This document shows positions 39,603 to 47,641 of a stretch of DNA of 54,807 nucleotides, one piece after another. A program made the position numbers and the translations under genes. The notes under the pieces were generated by a model. It was not told the DNA's origin and ran no database searches. It saw only the letters and a program-made list of their open reading frames with translations. Source of the DNA: an uncultured Fibrobacter sp. (lineage in GTDB: Bacteria; Fibrobacterota; Fibrobacteria; Fibrobacterales; Fibrobacteraceae); the NCBI GenBank assembly GCA_946414075.1, contig CAMKNA010000012.1, positions 1-54,807 on the forward strand. Direction: 5' to 3'. How positions within the stretch are numbered: the first letter of the stretch is position 1; each line of letters opens with the position of its first letter.

Positions 39603-41396
39603 CTACTCGTCTTCCACGTCGTCCGACACTTTTTCCAATATTATCTTGTGGATAATTTCCCCGTAGTGGAGATCCGTTACCGTCTGCATGGTCATGGTGG
39701 TTCCGTCTGCAGAAACAAAAGCGGTATAGGTCTCACCGCCATAGGAATAGGAAAGCGTCCCCGTGGATTTGTCGAATGTGTAGTCGTACGACGCATCCGC
39801 TTCGCCATTGGCATCCAGGTGGTCCGCGCTTCCATCGGAGTAGAATATCACTGTCTGGCCCAAAGCATAGCTCACATCGTATTCATGACTAGAGCATTCC
39901 TCTTCGGACATGTCCTCCATTCCTTCACTGGGGCCCCACATGGCATAGCATTCATCGTAGTCCGTAACATTGTGGGCCATGGTTTCCTTGGTAGACACCC
40001 ATTTCCCCACAACGCTCTTGGAATCCTTGTTCACCTCTGCCGAAGAAGACACCACCACCTTGCTACTGGAGCTAGCCTCCTTGCTGGCGGAACTTGCAGG
40101 GACTGCAGCCGCAGAGCTTGCCGCCGCTAAGGAATCCCTGATGGCCTTTTCGTTCATCTCACCTATCAGCTTGTAAATTTCCCCCGCCACCACATCGATT
40201 TTCTGGGTAAACTTCTCTCCCAATTCCGTCAAGAAAGACACCAGGTGTTCACCCTCTTCCCTAAGAACGATCTGGTGGTCGCCATCTTCGTTTTCTCCCA
40301 GGGCAATGGTCACCTTGGCGCTCTTTGCCGCAATGGCAATGGCGATCTTAGTGCCCCCCAAGGAAGACCCACCGATATCGGTAAAGGTCACCACAGAGAC
40401 ATCTTTAGAAGGAGCCGTCACCTTGTCTATGACCTTCTTGGTCACATTAGAAATTGCTTCGACATCTTCTCCCGCCATTTCCGACATCTTTTTCACATCG
40501 TCATAGCCGTCTACAAAAATACTGGCGGCGTTGTCCGCTATTTCCTCGGCCGTCATGTCCTTGGCATTCTTGACTAACTTCTCTACTTTCTCAACGGTCT
40601 CCACATCATCCATAAAGTCCGTAGATGCGTCCGGCAGGATAGCCTTCAGAATTTCCACCTCGAAGGCGGCCGCCTTCTTGGATATTTCCGCTCCAGTTTT
40701 CGCTACCGTCTTGTTAATGAATTCCGCCTCGTCAGCAAAGGAGGTCTCCGTATTGTAATACATCCTGTTGTATATCTGGAGCGAGGCATCGTCATAGTCG
40801 CCGTTATTGAAGTTCTTCCACCAGGTCAAATAATCCGTCTCGCCCCTTTTCTGGTTTTGGTCAAGACCATTGAAAAGGGTTTTCAGTTGGTTCTTGTCCA
40901 GTTCCCCGGCAACCGCCATGGCCTTTTCGCGGGTCGCCTTGCCGCAACCTCTCAAGGAGCGCCAAAAATCCCTGAAGGCGTACATAAGGCCAACTTCATT
41001 TTTCTGTAGTGAGTTCGGAGTCTCCGTCACCAAGGCCTGCATGCTATCGATACGCGCCCACGCGGCCTCGTACTCGTCGGCCTTCGAAAGCATCTTGGAC
41101 ATCACTTTGGCATATTCTTCGGCCTCGTCCTCGTCCACATTGTCGGTATACAGGCCGTTGTCCGAACCCATAAAGGCAATAGGGGCCACCTGAACATATT
41201 CGGCATAGAAGGCGAACTCGGCCAGGTTCTCCAGGTCGCTCTGCATCTCCTCGGACTCCAGGTAGTCCCGTAAGGCACCCTCGTCCGCGTCCGCGGCCGC
41301 GGTACCGCCGCCGCCGCCGCCGCTGCTGCAGCTGTCAAAGAGGATTGCCGAAGCGGCTACAGCCGCCATGAACCAAAATTTATTTGAATGTCCCAT
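39603..41396 (-). CDS. Large putative lipoprotein with serine linker
   Basis: 597 residues. An N-terminal hydrophobic segment ends in F-D-S-C (Cys23), an imperfect lipobox, followed by six consecutive Gly. Residues about 35-440 are helical and strongly acidic. A Ser/Ala/Lys-rich linker follows (about 450-490), then a C-terminal beta domain (about 497-590) beginning VGKWVSTKET and resembling lipocalin-like stress-type folds. I do not recognise the helical part. The ATG at 41396 is preferred because it opens the signal segment and has TATATT exactly 7 nt upstream with TTGCAT at -35; the frame extends to 41468. It converges with tmk with 13 nt between them. Confidence 0.7.
   Translation of the reverse strand: MGHSNKFWFMAAVAASAILFDSCSSGGGGGGTAAADADEGALRDYLESEEMQSDLENLAEFAFYAEYVQVAPIAFMGSDNGLYTDNVDEDEAEEYAKVMSKMLSKADEYEAAWARIDSMQALVTETPNSLQKNEVGLMYAFRDFWRSLRGCGKATREKAMAVAGELDKNQLKTLFNGLDQNQKRGETDYLTWWKNFNNGDYDDASLQIYNRMYYNTETSFADEAEFINKTVAKTGAEISKKAAAFEVEILKAILPDASTDFMDDVETVEKVEKLVKNAKDMTAEEIADNAASIFVDGYDDVKKMSEMAGEDVEAISNVTKKVIDKVTAPSKDVSVVTFTDIGGSSLGGTKIAIAIAAKSAKVTIALGENEDGDHQIVLREEGEHLVSFLTELGEKFTQKIDVVAGEIYKLIGEMNEKAIRDSLAAASSAAAVPASSASKEASSSSKVVVSSSAEVNKDSKSVVGKWVSTKETMAHNVTDYDECYAMWGPSEGMEDMSEEECSSHEYDVSYALGQTVIFYSDGSADHLDANGEADASYDYTFDKSTGTLSYSYGGETYTAFVSADGTTMTMQTVTDLHYGEIIHKIILEKVSDDVEDE
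41305..41322. repeat. (CCG)6 trinucleotide run coding for polyglycine
   Basis: Six uninterrupted CCG units on the plus strand (GGC on the coding strand) encode the Gly run directly after the lipoprotein cysteine. Such a run can change length by slippage without shifting the frame. Confidence 0.8.
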
Positions 41397-41403
41397 ACGG
41401 GGT

Positions 41404-41432
41404 AATATATATTTTTTCCCTGCCAAATGCAA
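41404..41432 (-). promoter_or_regulatory. Promoter of the large lipoprotein gene, leaderless geometry
   Basis: Minus-strand TTGCAT (41432-41427), a 17-nt spacer and TATATT (41409-41404). The box ends 7 nt before the ATG at 41396. There is no ribosome site. Confidence 0.6.
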
Positions 41433-41493
41433 ATGCCGCAAAAAAGCGTGATAAACGCCTTTTTTCATCCATAATACAGCGGACTGTACGCGG

Positions 41494-43818
41494 TTACCTA
41501 TTTATCCATTGGATAATCTGTTTTTGGCTACCATGCCGGATGACCACCATGTACAATCCATTCGAGACACCGTTTAAACGGATTGCGTGGCTACCTGCGC
41601 TGCAATTACGGTCGAATTCCACAACGCGGGCACCGATGGCATCATAGACATCCACCTTGACACGGCCAGCGTTTTGCAGCGTTATCTGGAGTGTAGCACC
41701 ATACATGTTCGCATGGATACCGCTTGCAAAATTATGACTTGTAAATCCCGATGCCGCTGAAGCCGGTTTTGCCGAACTTGAAGAAGATTTAGCCTTAGCC
41801 GAAGAGGATGACAATTCTGCTACCGAAGAAGACGATTCTATTGGCGGATTCAAATAGTCCCAATATTCCTGCATATTTACCGCAGAGCTCTCATCACCAA
41901 TAATAAATGTAACTGTCTTAGAGAGCGCCTTGTAATTCTCAGTTTCTGGAGCCGTGGCCGTGACAGCGACAATGGCATTCTGGTTTCCTGCCACAAATCC
42001 CCCGCCTTCCTTAGTCAGATAAATTGAAGATGACTTTCCATTGTAGGTATAAGTGATGGGACTGGATTCGCCGAGCGTCGTATCCGGAAGTCCTGTTGTT
42101 GAAACGGCCCCTAAACTGACAGTCTGGTCCTTAAATTTATTTGAAACACGAGCATCCCCCTTCTCGTAAGTAATTTCAAAAGTATCCTGCATGGCACGGA
42201 AACCCGTGATGGCAGGTGCAGTCGCAACGACGCGACCAGTACCGTAATTGTGGAAGTGCAACATCCAAACCAGCTGATTCTTTTGGGTGTTGGAGCAGTT
42301 GACGCTTGTGCACTTGGACTTACTTACCGTAACGATTTCTGGGTCCAGCGCAGTCAATGTAAAATTGGAACCTTCGTTGGTTTTGTCTTCCGTCGTAAGA
42401 GGGTAATCGTTACTTCCATCGCCATCAAAATCAAGAGTCCTGCCCGTCTTTGTCTCTGACTTACAAGTACCCGAATAGGTACAAGTGACTTTTTCGAGGT
42501 TCGGGATGGTCTGACCGGCAACCTCACGGATGGTTACAACGGATTGGGAGCCGTCATTGCCTGTAAGGATAGCATAACCGTAATCATTAATGATAATGTC
42601 GCTACCGGATATAGAAACCACATCTTCATTGCTGGAGGTATAAGTGCAGCCAGACTTGAGCACGCCGGAAATTGTACCATCGGTCTGCTTTGCCGTCTGA
42701 TGCCTGAAGCTGCAAGCTCCGCTCTTTCCCTTGACTAGGGAATCCGGCCAAGAACGTGAATTCTTGACGAGGTAGCTCCTGACGATGCTGCCCGAGGGGG
42801 TGTATGTTGCGGCATCGAGTGCCGCCGCCGTAGTAAGAGCCCTATCGCCCGCGAAGATGGCCGACTTTTGACTCTCCTGGTCATCATCACTGGTCTGCTG
42901 ACGCAAGCTCCAGTTGCAGTTCGGAATGTTGTTCTGGTCCATGAACTGGGTCCATTCGTTTGTGGCGCCGGTGCTCGGATTGCCATCACCGTCTGCATTC
43001 GTTGTACCCCATTCAGAGATGAATACCGGATAGCCTGCGCTGAGAGCACTCGTTACAAATCCGCCGTAGCTACCATTGGAATGGGTTGCTGCATAGAAGT
43101 GCAAAACGTAAGCGATGTTTGTTGCGCTAATCGGATCTCGTGCGCCCTGTTCCGGGTGCTGGGACCAGTTCGGTGTACCGACAATAACCAGGTTCTGCGT
43201 GTTGGCGCGGATTGCCGGAACTACTGTATTGGCGTAGGTCTTGATGGCGCTCCAATTACCGCCGCTACCGCTGACCGGTTCACTGTAAATCTCGTAAATG
43301 ATGTTGGGTACATCCTTGTACTTCTTGGAAATCGTTTCGAAAAACGTCTTGGCAAGTGATGCTTCCAAATGGGCTCTATGGCTATGCCAGTCGATAATAA
43401 TGTAAACATCGTTTTCGATAGCGGCTTCTACCATCTTGTCGATCATGGAAAGCTGGAGGTCCGGAGACTTTGCATAGGAAACCTGGTCTTCAATCTTGTT
43501 CCTGGTACCGCCATCACTATCATAATATTCGATACCCATGGCATAGCGGAAAACATCTATCTTGAGATTATCCACCGCCCATGAAATAACGGCCGGGTTG
43601 TAATAGGGCAAACCTGTCGCATCGGACCAGTAAAGACTTACACCCCGAAGCATCGCCTGCAAGTTATTCTTTGCGCCAACGATTTTGTTGCCGTCGGTGT
43701 GGAGGGCCCCATAATATGATACCGGACCCACCTTTTTAGGAGTCGCCGTGGCGGCACTGGCAAAAGCGGAGGCTACGGCAAAGGCAAGGATACTTGCCAA
43801 AATTCGAGTAATTTTCAT
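41494..43818 (-). CDS. GH5-family cellulase-like enzyme with sorting tail
   Basis: 774 residues. Signal peptide to about residue 24. A GH5 (subfamily 2-like) barrel at about 30-330 shows LQAMLRGVSLYW, IIIDWHSH, the acid/base E180 in IIYEIYSEP and the nucleophile E269 in VFISEWGTT. The residue before E180 is Ser where clan A enzymes nearly always have Asn. Beta-rich domains of unknown type follow (about 340-650), with Cys pairs, then a Ser/Ala/Lys linker (about 665-690) and a type IX-like sorting domain (VKVDVYDAIGARVVEF...NGLYMVVIRH). It probably cleaves cellulose or related beta-1,4-glucans. GAGGA is 5 nt before the ATG at 43818, so the ATG at 43830 is rejected. Confidence 0.9.
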   Translation of the reverse strand: MKITRILASILAFAVASAFASAATATPKKVGPVSYYGALHTDGNKIVGAKNNLQAMLRGVSLYWSDATGLPYYNPAVISWAVDNLKIDVFRYAMGIEYYDSDGGTRNKIEDQVSYAKSPDLQLSMIDKMVEAAIENDVYIIIDWHSHRAHLEASLAKTFFETISKKYKDVPNIIYEIYSEPVSGSGGNWSAIKTYANTVVPAIRANTQNLVIVGTPNWSQHPEQGARDPISATNIAYVLHFYAATHSNGSYGGFVTSALSAGYPVFISEWGTTNADGDGNPSTGATNEWTQFMDQNNIPNCNWSLRQQTSDDDQESQKSAIFAGDRALTTAAALDAATYTPSGSIVRSYLVKNSRSWPDSLVKGKSGACSFRHQTAKQTDGTISGVLKSGCTYTSSNEDVVSISGSDIIINDYGYAILTGNDGSQSVVTIREVAGQTIPNLEKVTCTYSGTCKSETKTGRTLDFDGDGSNDYPLTTEDKTNEGSNFTLTALDPEIVTVSKSKCTSVNCSNTQKNQLVWMLHFHNYGTGRVVATAPAITGFRAMQDTFEITYEKGDARVSNKFKDQTVSLGAVSTTGLPDTTLGESSPITYTYNGKSSSIYLTKEGGGFVAGNQNAIVAVTATAPETENYKALSKTVTFIIGDESSAVNMQEYWDYLNPPIESSSSVAELSSSSAKAKSSSSSAKPASAASGFTSHNFASGIHANMYGATLQITLQNAGRVKVDVYDAIGARVVEFDRNCSAGSHAIRLNGVSNGLYMVVIRHGSQKQIIQWINR

Positions 43819-43898
43819 GAAATTCCTCATTTTTTTATAAAAGGTAGTAAAACGACCGAGGCCACCCGCTCATGGCTTTAGCTATATTTTGAAGCACT

Positions 43899-44213
43899 AT
43901 GGCACTTTGCTTGGAAACAGATCAATTGGAAACCGTCCAGAGAATCGTGGGCCTTCATTTCGAAGGACTCGAGGTCTGGGCATACGGCGCCCGGGTCACG
44001 GGCGTAGACCTGACTCCCGACACCCAACTGGAACTGGCGGTCATTACCGACAAGCCCCTTTCCTTCGAGGCCATGACCGCCGTGGAGAAAGCCTTTGCCG
44101 ACAGTGGTCTGCCCTTTGGCGTGGACATCATCGACTGGGTCAAGCTCCCGGAATCCCTCCAGAAACAAATCAAGAAAGAACACGACGTCGTACAGGCCGC
44201 CCCCGAAAACTAG
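43899..44213 (+). CDS. Degenerate minimal nucleotidyltransferase (MNT)-like protein
   Basis: 104 residues. The fold signature is clear: VWAYGARVTG aligns with the family's V-W-A-F-G-S-R-x-x-G, and the next strand TQLELAVI aligns with S-D-L-D-L-A-I. Both metal-binding Asp residues of the S-D-x-D motif are replaced (Q43, E45) and the Ser of G-S-R is Ala31, while the third Asp (D76, in GVDIIDW) is kept. MNT proteins are usually antitoxin-like partners of HEPN proteins or modify other proteins. Here no HEPN gene is adjacent and catalysis looks lost. TATATT (43883-43888) is 10 nt before the ATG and there is no ribosome site. The stop is 12 nt before the LpoA-like gene. Confidence 0.7.
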   Translation: MALCLETDQLETVQRIVGLHFEGLEVWAYGARVTGVDLTPDTQLELAVITDKPLSFEAMTAVEKAFADSGLPFGVDIIDWVKLPESLQKQIKKEHDVVQAAPEN

Positions 44214-44225
44214 GCGGTCCCCACC

Positions 44226-46073
44226 ATGAATCGAGTCCTACCCCTTCTCCTTACATTCCTGCTCTCTACGGCCGCCCTTGCCGAAGGCGAGATCAACAAG
44301 GCCAAGGCCCTCGTCAAGGAGGGCAAGTGCGCAGAAGCCATCCCCGAGCTTCAGAAGCTCTCCAAGTCCCAATTCAAGAAGCATGCCGGCGCCCAGGCCT
44401 CCGTGATGCTCACGGAATGCTACCTGCGCGAGCACAAGCGTGCCGAAGCCCAGGACCTGGCATCCAAGTTCCTGGAATACCATGTCTCCTCGGAATACCG
44501 TGAACGCATGGAACTGGCCCGCGCCATCGTCTCCGTGGAACAGGGCAATGTCTACGAAGGCGTCGAAGCCATGCTCCGGATCCTGGCCTACTCCCAGAAC
44601 CCGGCGGCCAAGGGCCACACCAAGGATGTGCTCATCAAGACCCTGGCGGCCGACCTGCTGAACGCCGACCAGCTCCAGTCCCTGCTGGAAAAATACCCGG
44701 CGGACAAGGAAGTCATCGGCTGGATGCAGCTGCAGATTGGCCGTGAATGCCAGAACGCCGGCCGCTACCGCGCCGCCCGCTACTGGTACAAGAAGGTCGT
44801 CAACGGCGGGAACGCCGAAGGCCTGACCTCCACCGCCCAGAAGGGCCTGGACTCCATGAAGGACGCGGGCGCAGGCAAGCCTACCCTGCTGGTACTGGCC
44901 CCACTATCCGGGAATTTCGCCGAATTCGGCAACGCCGCCGTCCAGGGCGTGTTCCTGGCCCACGAGCAGTCTAAGTTCAAGGACAAGGTAACCATCCGCT
45001 TCGCCGACACCCGCGCAGACGCGGCTACGGCCCTGATGCGGACCCAGCAGGCCATCAGCCAGGACAGCGTCATCGCCATCGTGGGCCCCATCATGAGCGC
45101 CCCGGCAGCCACTGTGGCGGCCTGGCTCGGAAGCAACTTCCAGAACATCCCCATGCTGACTCCCACCGCCACCGACGACGGCATCGCAAAGCTTGGCCCC
45201 AACATTTTCCAGGTGAACATCACCATGGACAACCTGGCCCAGAGTATCGCCGACTTCGCCACCAGGTGCCTGGACATCCGGGAATTCGCCATCCTCTCCC
45301 CCCTGGGAGACTACGGCGCATCCATGTCCCATAGCTTTACCCAGGCAGTGGACCGCAGGGGCGGCTCCGTCATCGCCTTCAGGAACTACGAAGAAGGACG
45401 GCCCGACTACAAGACGGAATTCGACCTGCTGCGCGATGTGCGGTTCAAGCAGCTAAATCGCCGCAGGAACATCGCCCGAGGCGTCTCCGACCTGGACGCC
45501 ATAAGCCCCAAGGAACGCCGTTTCTACCTGCAGGACTCCACTTTCGAAATTCCGGGCATATTCATCCCGGCCACCAACCCCGGTGATGCGGGACTCATGG
45601 TGGGCCAGGTGGCCTTCAACAAGATTTCCGGTATCAGGCTCGGTACATCTGGATGGTACGGCCGAGAGTTTCTGATCCAGGCCAAGAAACTGGCCGACAG
45701 CACCTTCTTCAGCGTGCCCGCCCTGGACATGAATACCGAGGAAGAATCCTACAAGAAGTTTGCCCAGAGCTTCCAGGACAAGTGGGGTGAAGAACCCGGC
45801 GAAGACAAGGTGAGCGGGCTCAGCTACGATGCAGCGAACATCGTGTTCGAGGCTTTCGGTAAGAACCCGAGCGACTTGACTGGCTCCATCAACAAGACCG
45901 CAAGCTTCAAGGGAATCTACGGCGACATCACATTCAGCCGCGGGGTCAACACCAACTCCAAGATTGTCACGGTCCGCAAGGGCAAATTCGAAACCATGGA
46001 CGGGTGCAAGATCCCGAGTCTCGAAGCCGAAAAGGCCGCAGAGGAAGAGGAAAAGAAAAAGGCCGCCAAGTAG
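44226..46073 (+). CDS. LpoA-like periplasmic protein: TPR region plus type 1 periplasmic-binding fold
   Basis: 615 residues. The signal peptide ends at A-A-L-A (about 19) without a lipobox Cys. Residues about 20-215 are TPR-like helical hairpins (KEGKCAEAIPELQKLSKS, NAGRYRAARYWYKKVV). Residues about 220-595 form a periplasmic-binding fold of the branched-chain amino acid/LpoA type: PTLLVLAPLSGNFAEFGNAAVQG, VIAIVGPIMSAPAATVAAW, NIPMLTPTATDDGI and EFAILSPLGDYG. The TPR-plus-PBP layout is that of LpoA, an activator of penicillin-binding protein 1A. ABC-transporter substrate capture is the alternative, but no permease genes are present. It follows the degenerate nucleotidyltransferase by 12 nt. 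The C-terminal tail is Lys/Glu rich. Confidence 0.8.
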   Translation: MNRVLPLLLTFLLSTAALAEGEINKAKALVKEGKCAEAIPELQKLSKSQFKKHAGAQASVMLTECYLREHKRAEAQDLASKFLEYHVSSEYRERMELARAIVSVEQGNVYEGVEAMLRILAYSQNPAAKGHTKDVLIKTLAADLLNADQLQSLLEKYPADKEVIGWMQLQIGRECQNAGRYRAARYWYKKVVNGGNAEGLTSTAQKGLDSMKDAGAGKPTLLVLAPLSGNFAEFGNAAVQGVFLAHEQSKFKDKVTIRFADTRADAATALMRTQQAISQDSVIAIVGPIMSAPAATVAAWLGSNFQNIPMLTPTATDDGIAKLGPNIFQVNITMDNLAQSIADFATRCLDIREFAILSPLGDYGASMSHSFTQAVDRRGGSVIAFRNYEEGRPDYKTEFDLLRDVRFKQLNRRRNIARGVSDLDAISPKERRFYLQDSTFEIPGIFIPATNPGDAGLMVGQVAFNKISGIRLGTSGWYGREFLIQAKKLADSTFFSVPALDMNTEEESYKKFAQSFQDKWGEEPGEDKVSGLSYDAANIVFEAFGKNPSDLTGSINKTASFKGIYGDITFSRGVNTNSKIVTVRKGKFETMDGCKIPSLEAEKAAEEEEKKKAAK

Positions 46074-46092
46074 GCGACCTCAGGTACCCGCG

Positions 46093-46326
46093 CTATGCGG
46101 CCTCCTCGTCATCAAATTCTACCATGGGTCCGTTGATACTCGCCACCACGAATTCGGCGGATTCACCATCACGGTAGATTCTATATAAGCTGTCGTCATC
46201 CAATACATCGTCAAGAAAGACGCCGCTGGTGGCACTCAGCTCTTCGCGGATGCGGTCCTTGAAAACCTGAAATCCCGGATGCAGGATAGAAAAGGTTATG
46301 GCGGATGTCTTATGGAACAAGTTCAT
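46093..46326 (-). CDS. Small acidic hypothetical protein
   Basis: 77 residues, acidic, with the C-terminal stretch VEFDDEEAA and a central DDVLDDDSLYRIYRDG. No signal peptide, membrane segment or cysteine. The ATG at 46326 is preferred because GGAGGT lies 7 nt upstream; the ATG at 46341 is inside the ribosome-site region. A promoter with a palindrome is at 46364-46392. The protein is not recognisable as a family, though the size, acidity and operator-like promoter suggest a small regulated cytoplasmic factor. It converges with the LpoA-like gene. Confidence 0.6.
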   Translation of the reverse strand: MNLFHKTSAITFSILHPGFQVFKDRIREELSATSGVFLDDVLDDDSLYRIYRDGESAEFVVASINGPMVEFDDEEAA

Positions 46327-46363
46327 AATGGTTACCTCCATAATGGGATTCTCCCTTGTGCCT

Positions 46364-46392
46364 ATAATACCACTTTTGCAGCTGCAAAGCAA
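46364..46392 (-). promoter_or_regulatory. Promoter with TTTGCAGCTGCAAA palindrome
   Basis: Minus-strand TTGCTT (46392-46387), a 17-nt spacer and TATTAT (46369-46364). The 14-bp perfect palindrome TTTGCAGCTGCAAA (46375-46388) covers most of the spacer and overlaps the -35 box. This is a typical position for a repressor operator. Confidence 0.6.
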
Positions 46393-46572
46393 GTACTGTA
46401 AGGATTAAATAGGGATTGGGGAATCTACACAGATTCCGCATGTGAGCGCACCAGCGACACCATCCGTCTAACACAACGCATTGACTGACAAAATGTTGCA
46501 TGAAAATTCTTTTATGTTTTGGATAGTTTCAATAACATTTTTTGATTATTCCAATTTGGATTAAAAAAATTC

Positions 46573-46578
46573 TATCTT
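46573..46578 (+). promoter_or_regulatory. Candidate -10 box of the TPR gene, leaderless geometry
   Basis: TATCTT ends 7 nt before the ATG at 46586. The region upstream is very AT-rich and without a good -35 box; there is no ribosome site. Confidence 0.45.
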
Positions 46579-46585
46579 TATTTCT

Positions 46586-47521
46586 ATGTTCCTGCGTTCC
46601 TTCGCCATAATGCTACTGCTTGCGGCAATTTCCTTCGCCGAAAACCTGACGCTTGCCCTGCCCGATTCCCTGGAGAACCTGGTGGAGAAGGCGACGGCCC
46701 AGACTATGGCGCTGGACTACAAGTCCGCCCTCAACACGGCACAAACACTCAAGGCAAAAGAAGAGGGCGTAGGCTGCGTCATCGAGAGCATCGTGCGGGT
46801 CAGCATGTACGACGACCTAGGCGATACGGCGGCGCTTTTCAAGGCAAACGAGAGCCTGGAGAATTGCAAAGCCACAGGCCTGTGGCAGGGGCTCCAGATG
46901 TTTGAGCTGGGCTTTGTCCAAAGCGAGACAGGGCACTCCTTCAAGGGCGCCATGAAGACCCGCTCCGCCGCAAAGCTTTTCGAAGACTCCAAGGAGCTTG
47001 ACCCCCAGGCGTTCTATGCCATATACGCCTACTATGTGGACCAGAGCTTCAGCTGGCTCCCCTTCAAGTCCGACAACCGCAGCCACTACCTCTCCGTGCT
47101 GGATAGCGCCTCCAAGGTCTCCAAGCGGTTCTGGCCCCTGTTCCTGACTCCGCTCATCTGGATGTACTACGACAAGGAAGATTTCCAGAAGGGGCTGGAC
47201 CTTTCCGAAAGGGGTCTCAAGAAGTCGCCCAACCACCCCGTAATGCTGCAAATCAAGGCCGACATGCTTTATCGCCTAAAGCGCTACGACGAAGCCGCCA
47301 AGATTTACGAACAAAGTGCCGAAAGCTACCTGAAGCGTACCGGCAAATCCATTCGTTACTGGTGTTCGGTGCTAAACCTAATCCGCATCTATAACGATAA
47401 AGGCGACAAGGAAAGGGCCGCCACCTGGAGAGAAAAACTGAAGGATCCAGCGTACAAGTCGCTTGAAAAATGGATGCCCGGCTCCCTCATGGACGACCTG
47501 AAAAAGAGGAAACTATTATAG
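46586..47521 (+). CDS. Secreted TPR-containing protein
   Basis: 311 residues. Signal peptide MFLRSFAIMLLLAAISFA. The mature protein is helical: VEKATAQTMALDYKSALNTA, a middle region rich in aromatic residues (FYAIYAYYVDQSFSWLPF), and a clear TPR pair at about 205-260 (FQKGLDLSERGLKKSPNHPV and YDEAAKIYEQSAESYLKRTG). No enzyme motif. TPR proteins of this type act as scaffolds in the periplasm or outer membrane. Its start has no ribosome site but a TATCTT box 7 nt upstream. A terminator follows at 47554. It may be related in role to the secreted TPR protein at 16013. Confidence 0.75.
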   Translation: MFLRSFAIMLLLAAISFAENLTLALPDSLENLVEKATAQTMALDYKSALNTAQTLKAKEEGVGCVIESIVRVSMYDDLGDTAALFKANESLENCKATGLWQGLQMFELGFVQSETGHSFKGAMKTRSAAKLFEDSKELDPQAFYAIYAYYVDQSFSWLPFKSDNRSHYLSVLDSASKVSKRFWPLFLTPLIWMYYDKEDFQKGLDLSERGLKKSPNHPVMLQIKADMLYRLKRYDEAAKIYEQSAESYLKRTGKSIRYWCSVLNLIRIYNDKGDKERAATWREKLKDPAYKSLEKWMPGSLMDDLKKRKLL

Positions 47522-47553
47522 TCCTTTTGTAAACTTTACCCCGACATTTGTAA

Positions 47554-47589
47554 AAAAGAGCCCGTAAATAAAAATTACAGGCTCTTTTT
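47554..47589 (+). terminator. Intrinsic terminator
   Basis: GAGCC (47558-47562) plus GTAA pair with TTAC plus GGCTC (47580-47584) across an A-rich loop, followed by TTTTT to 47589. Confidence 0.8.
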
Positions 47590-47641
47590 GTTTTGCATCT
47601 CCGTTTTATACATGAGCAACAAGCCCAACCCAGGAGATGCC

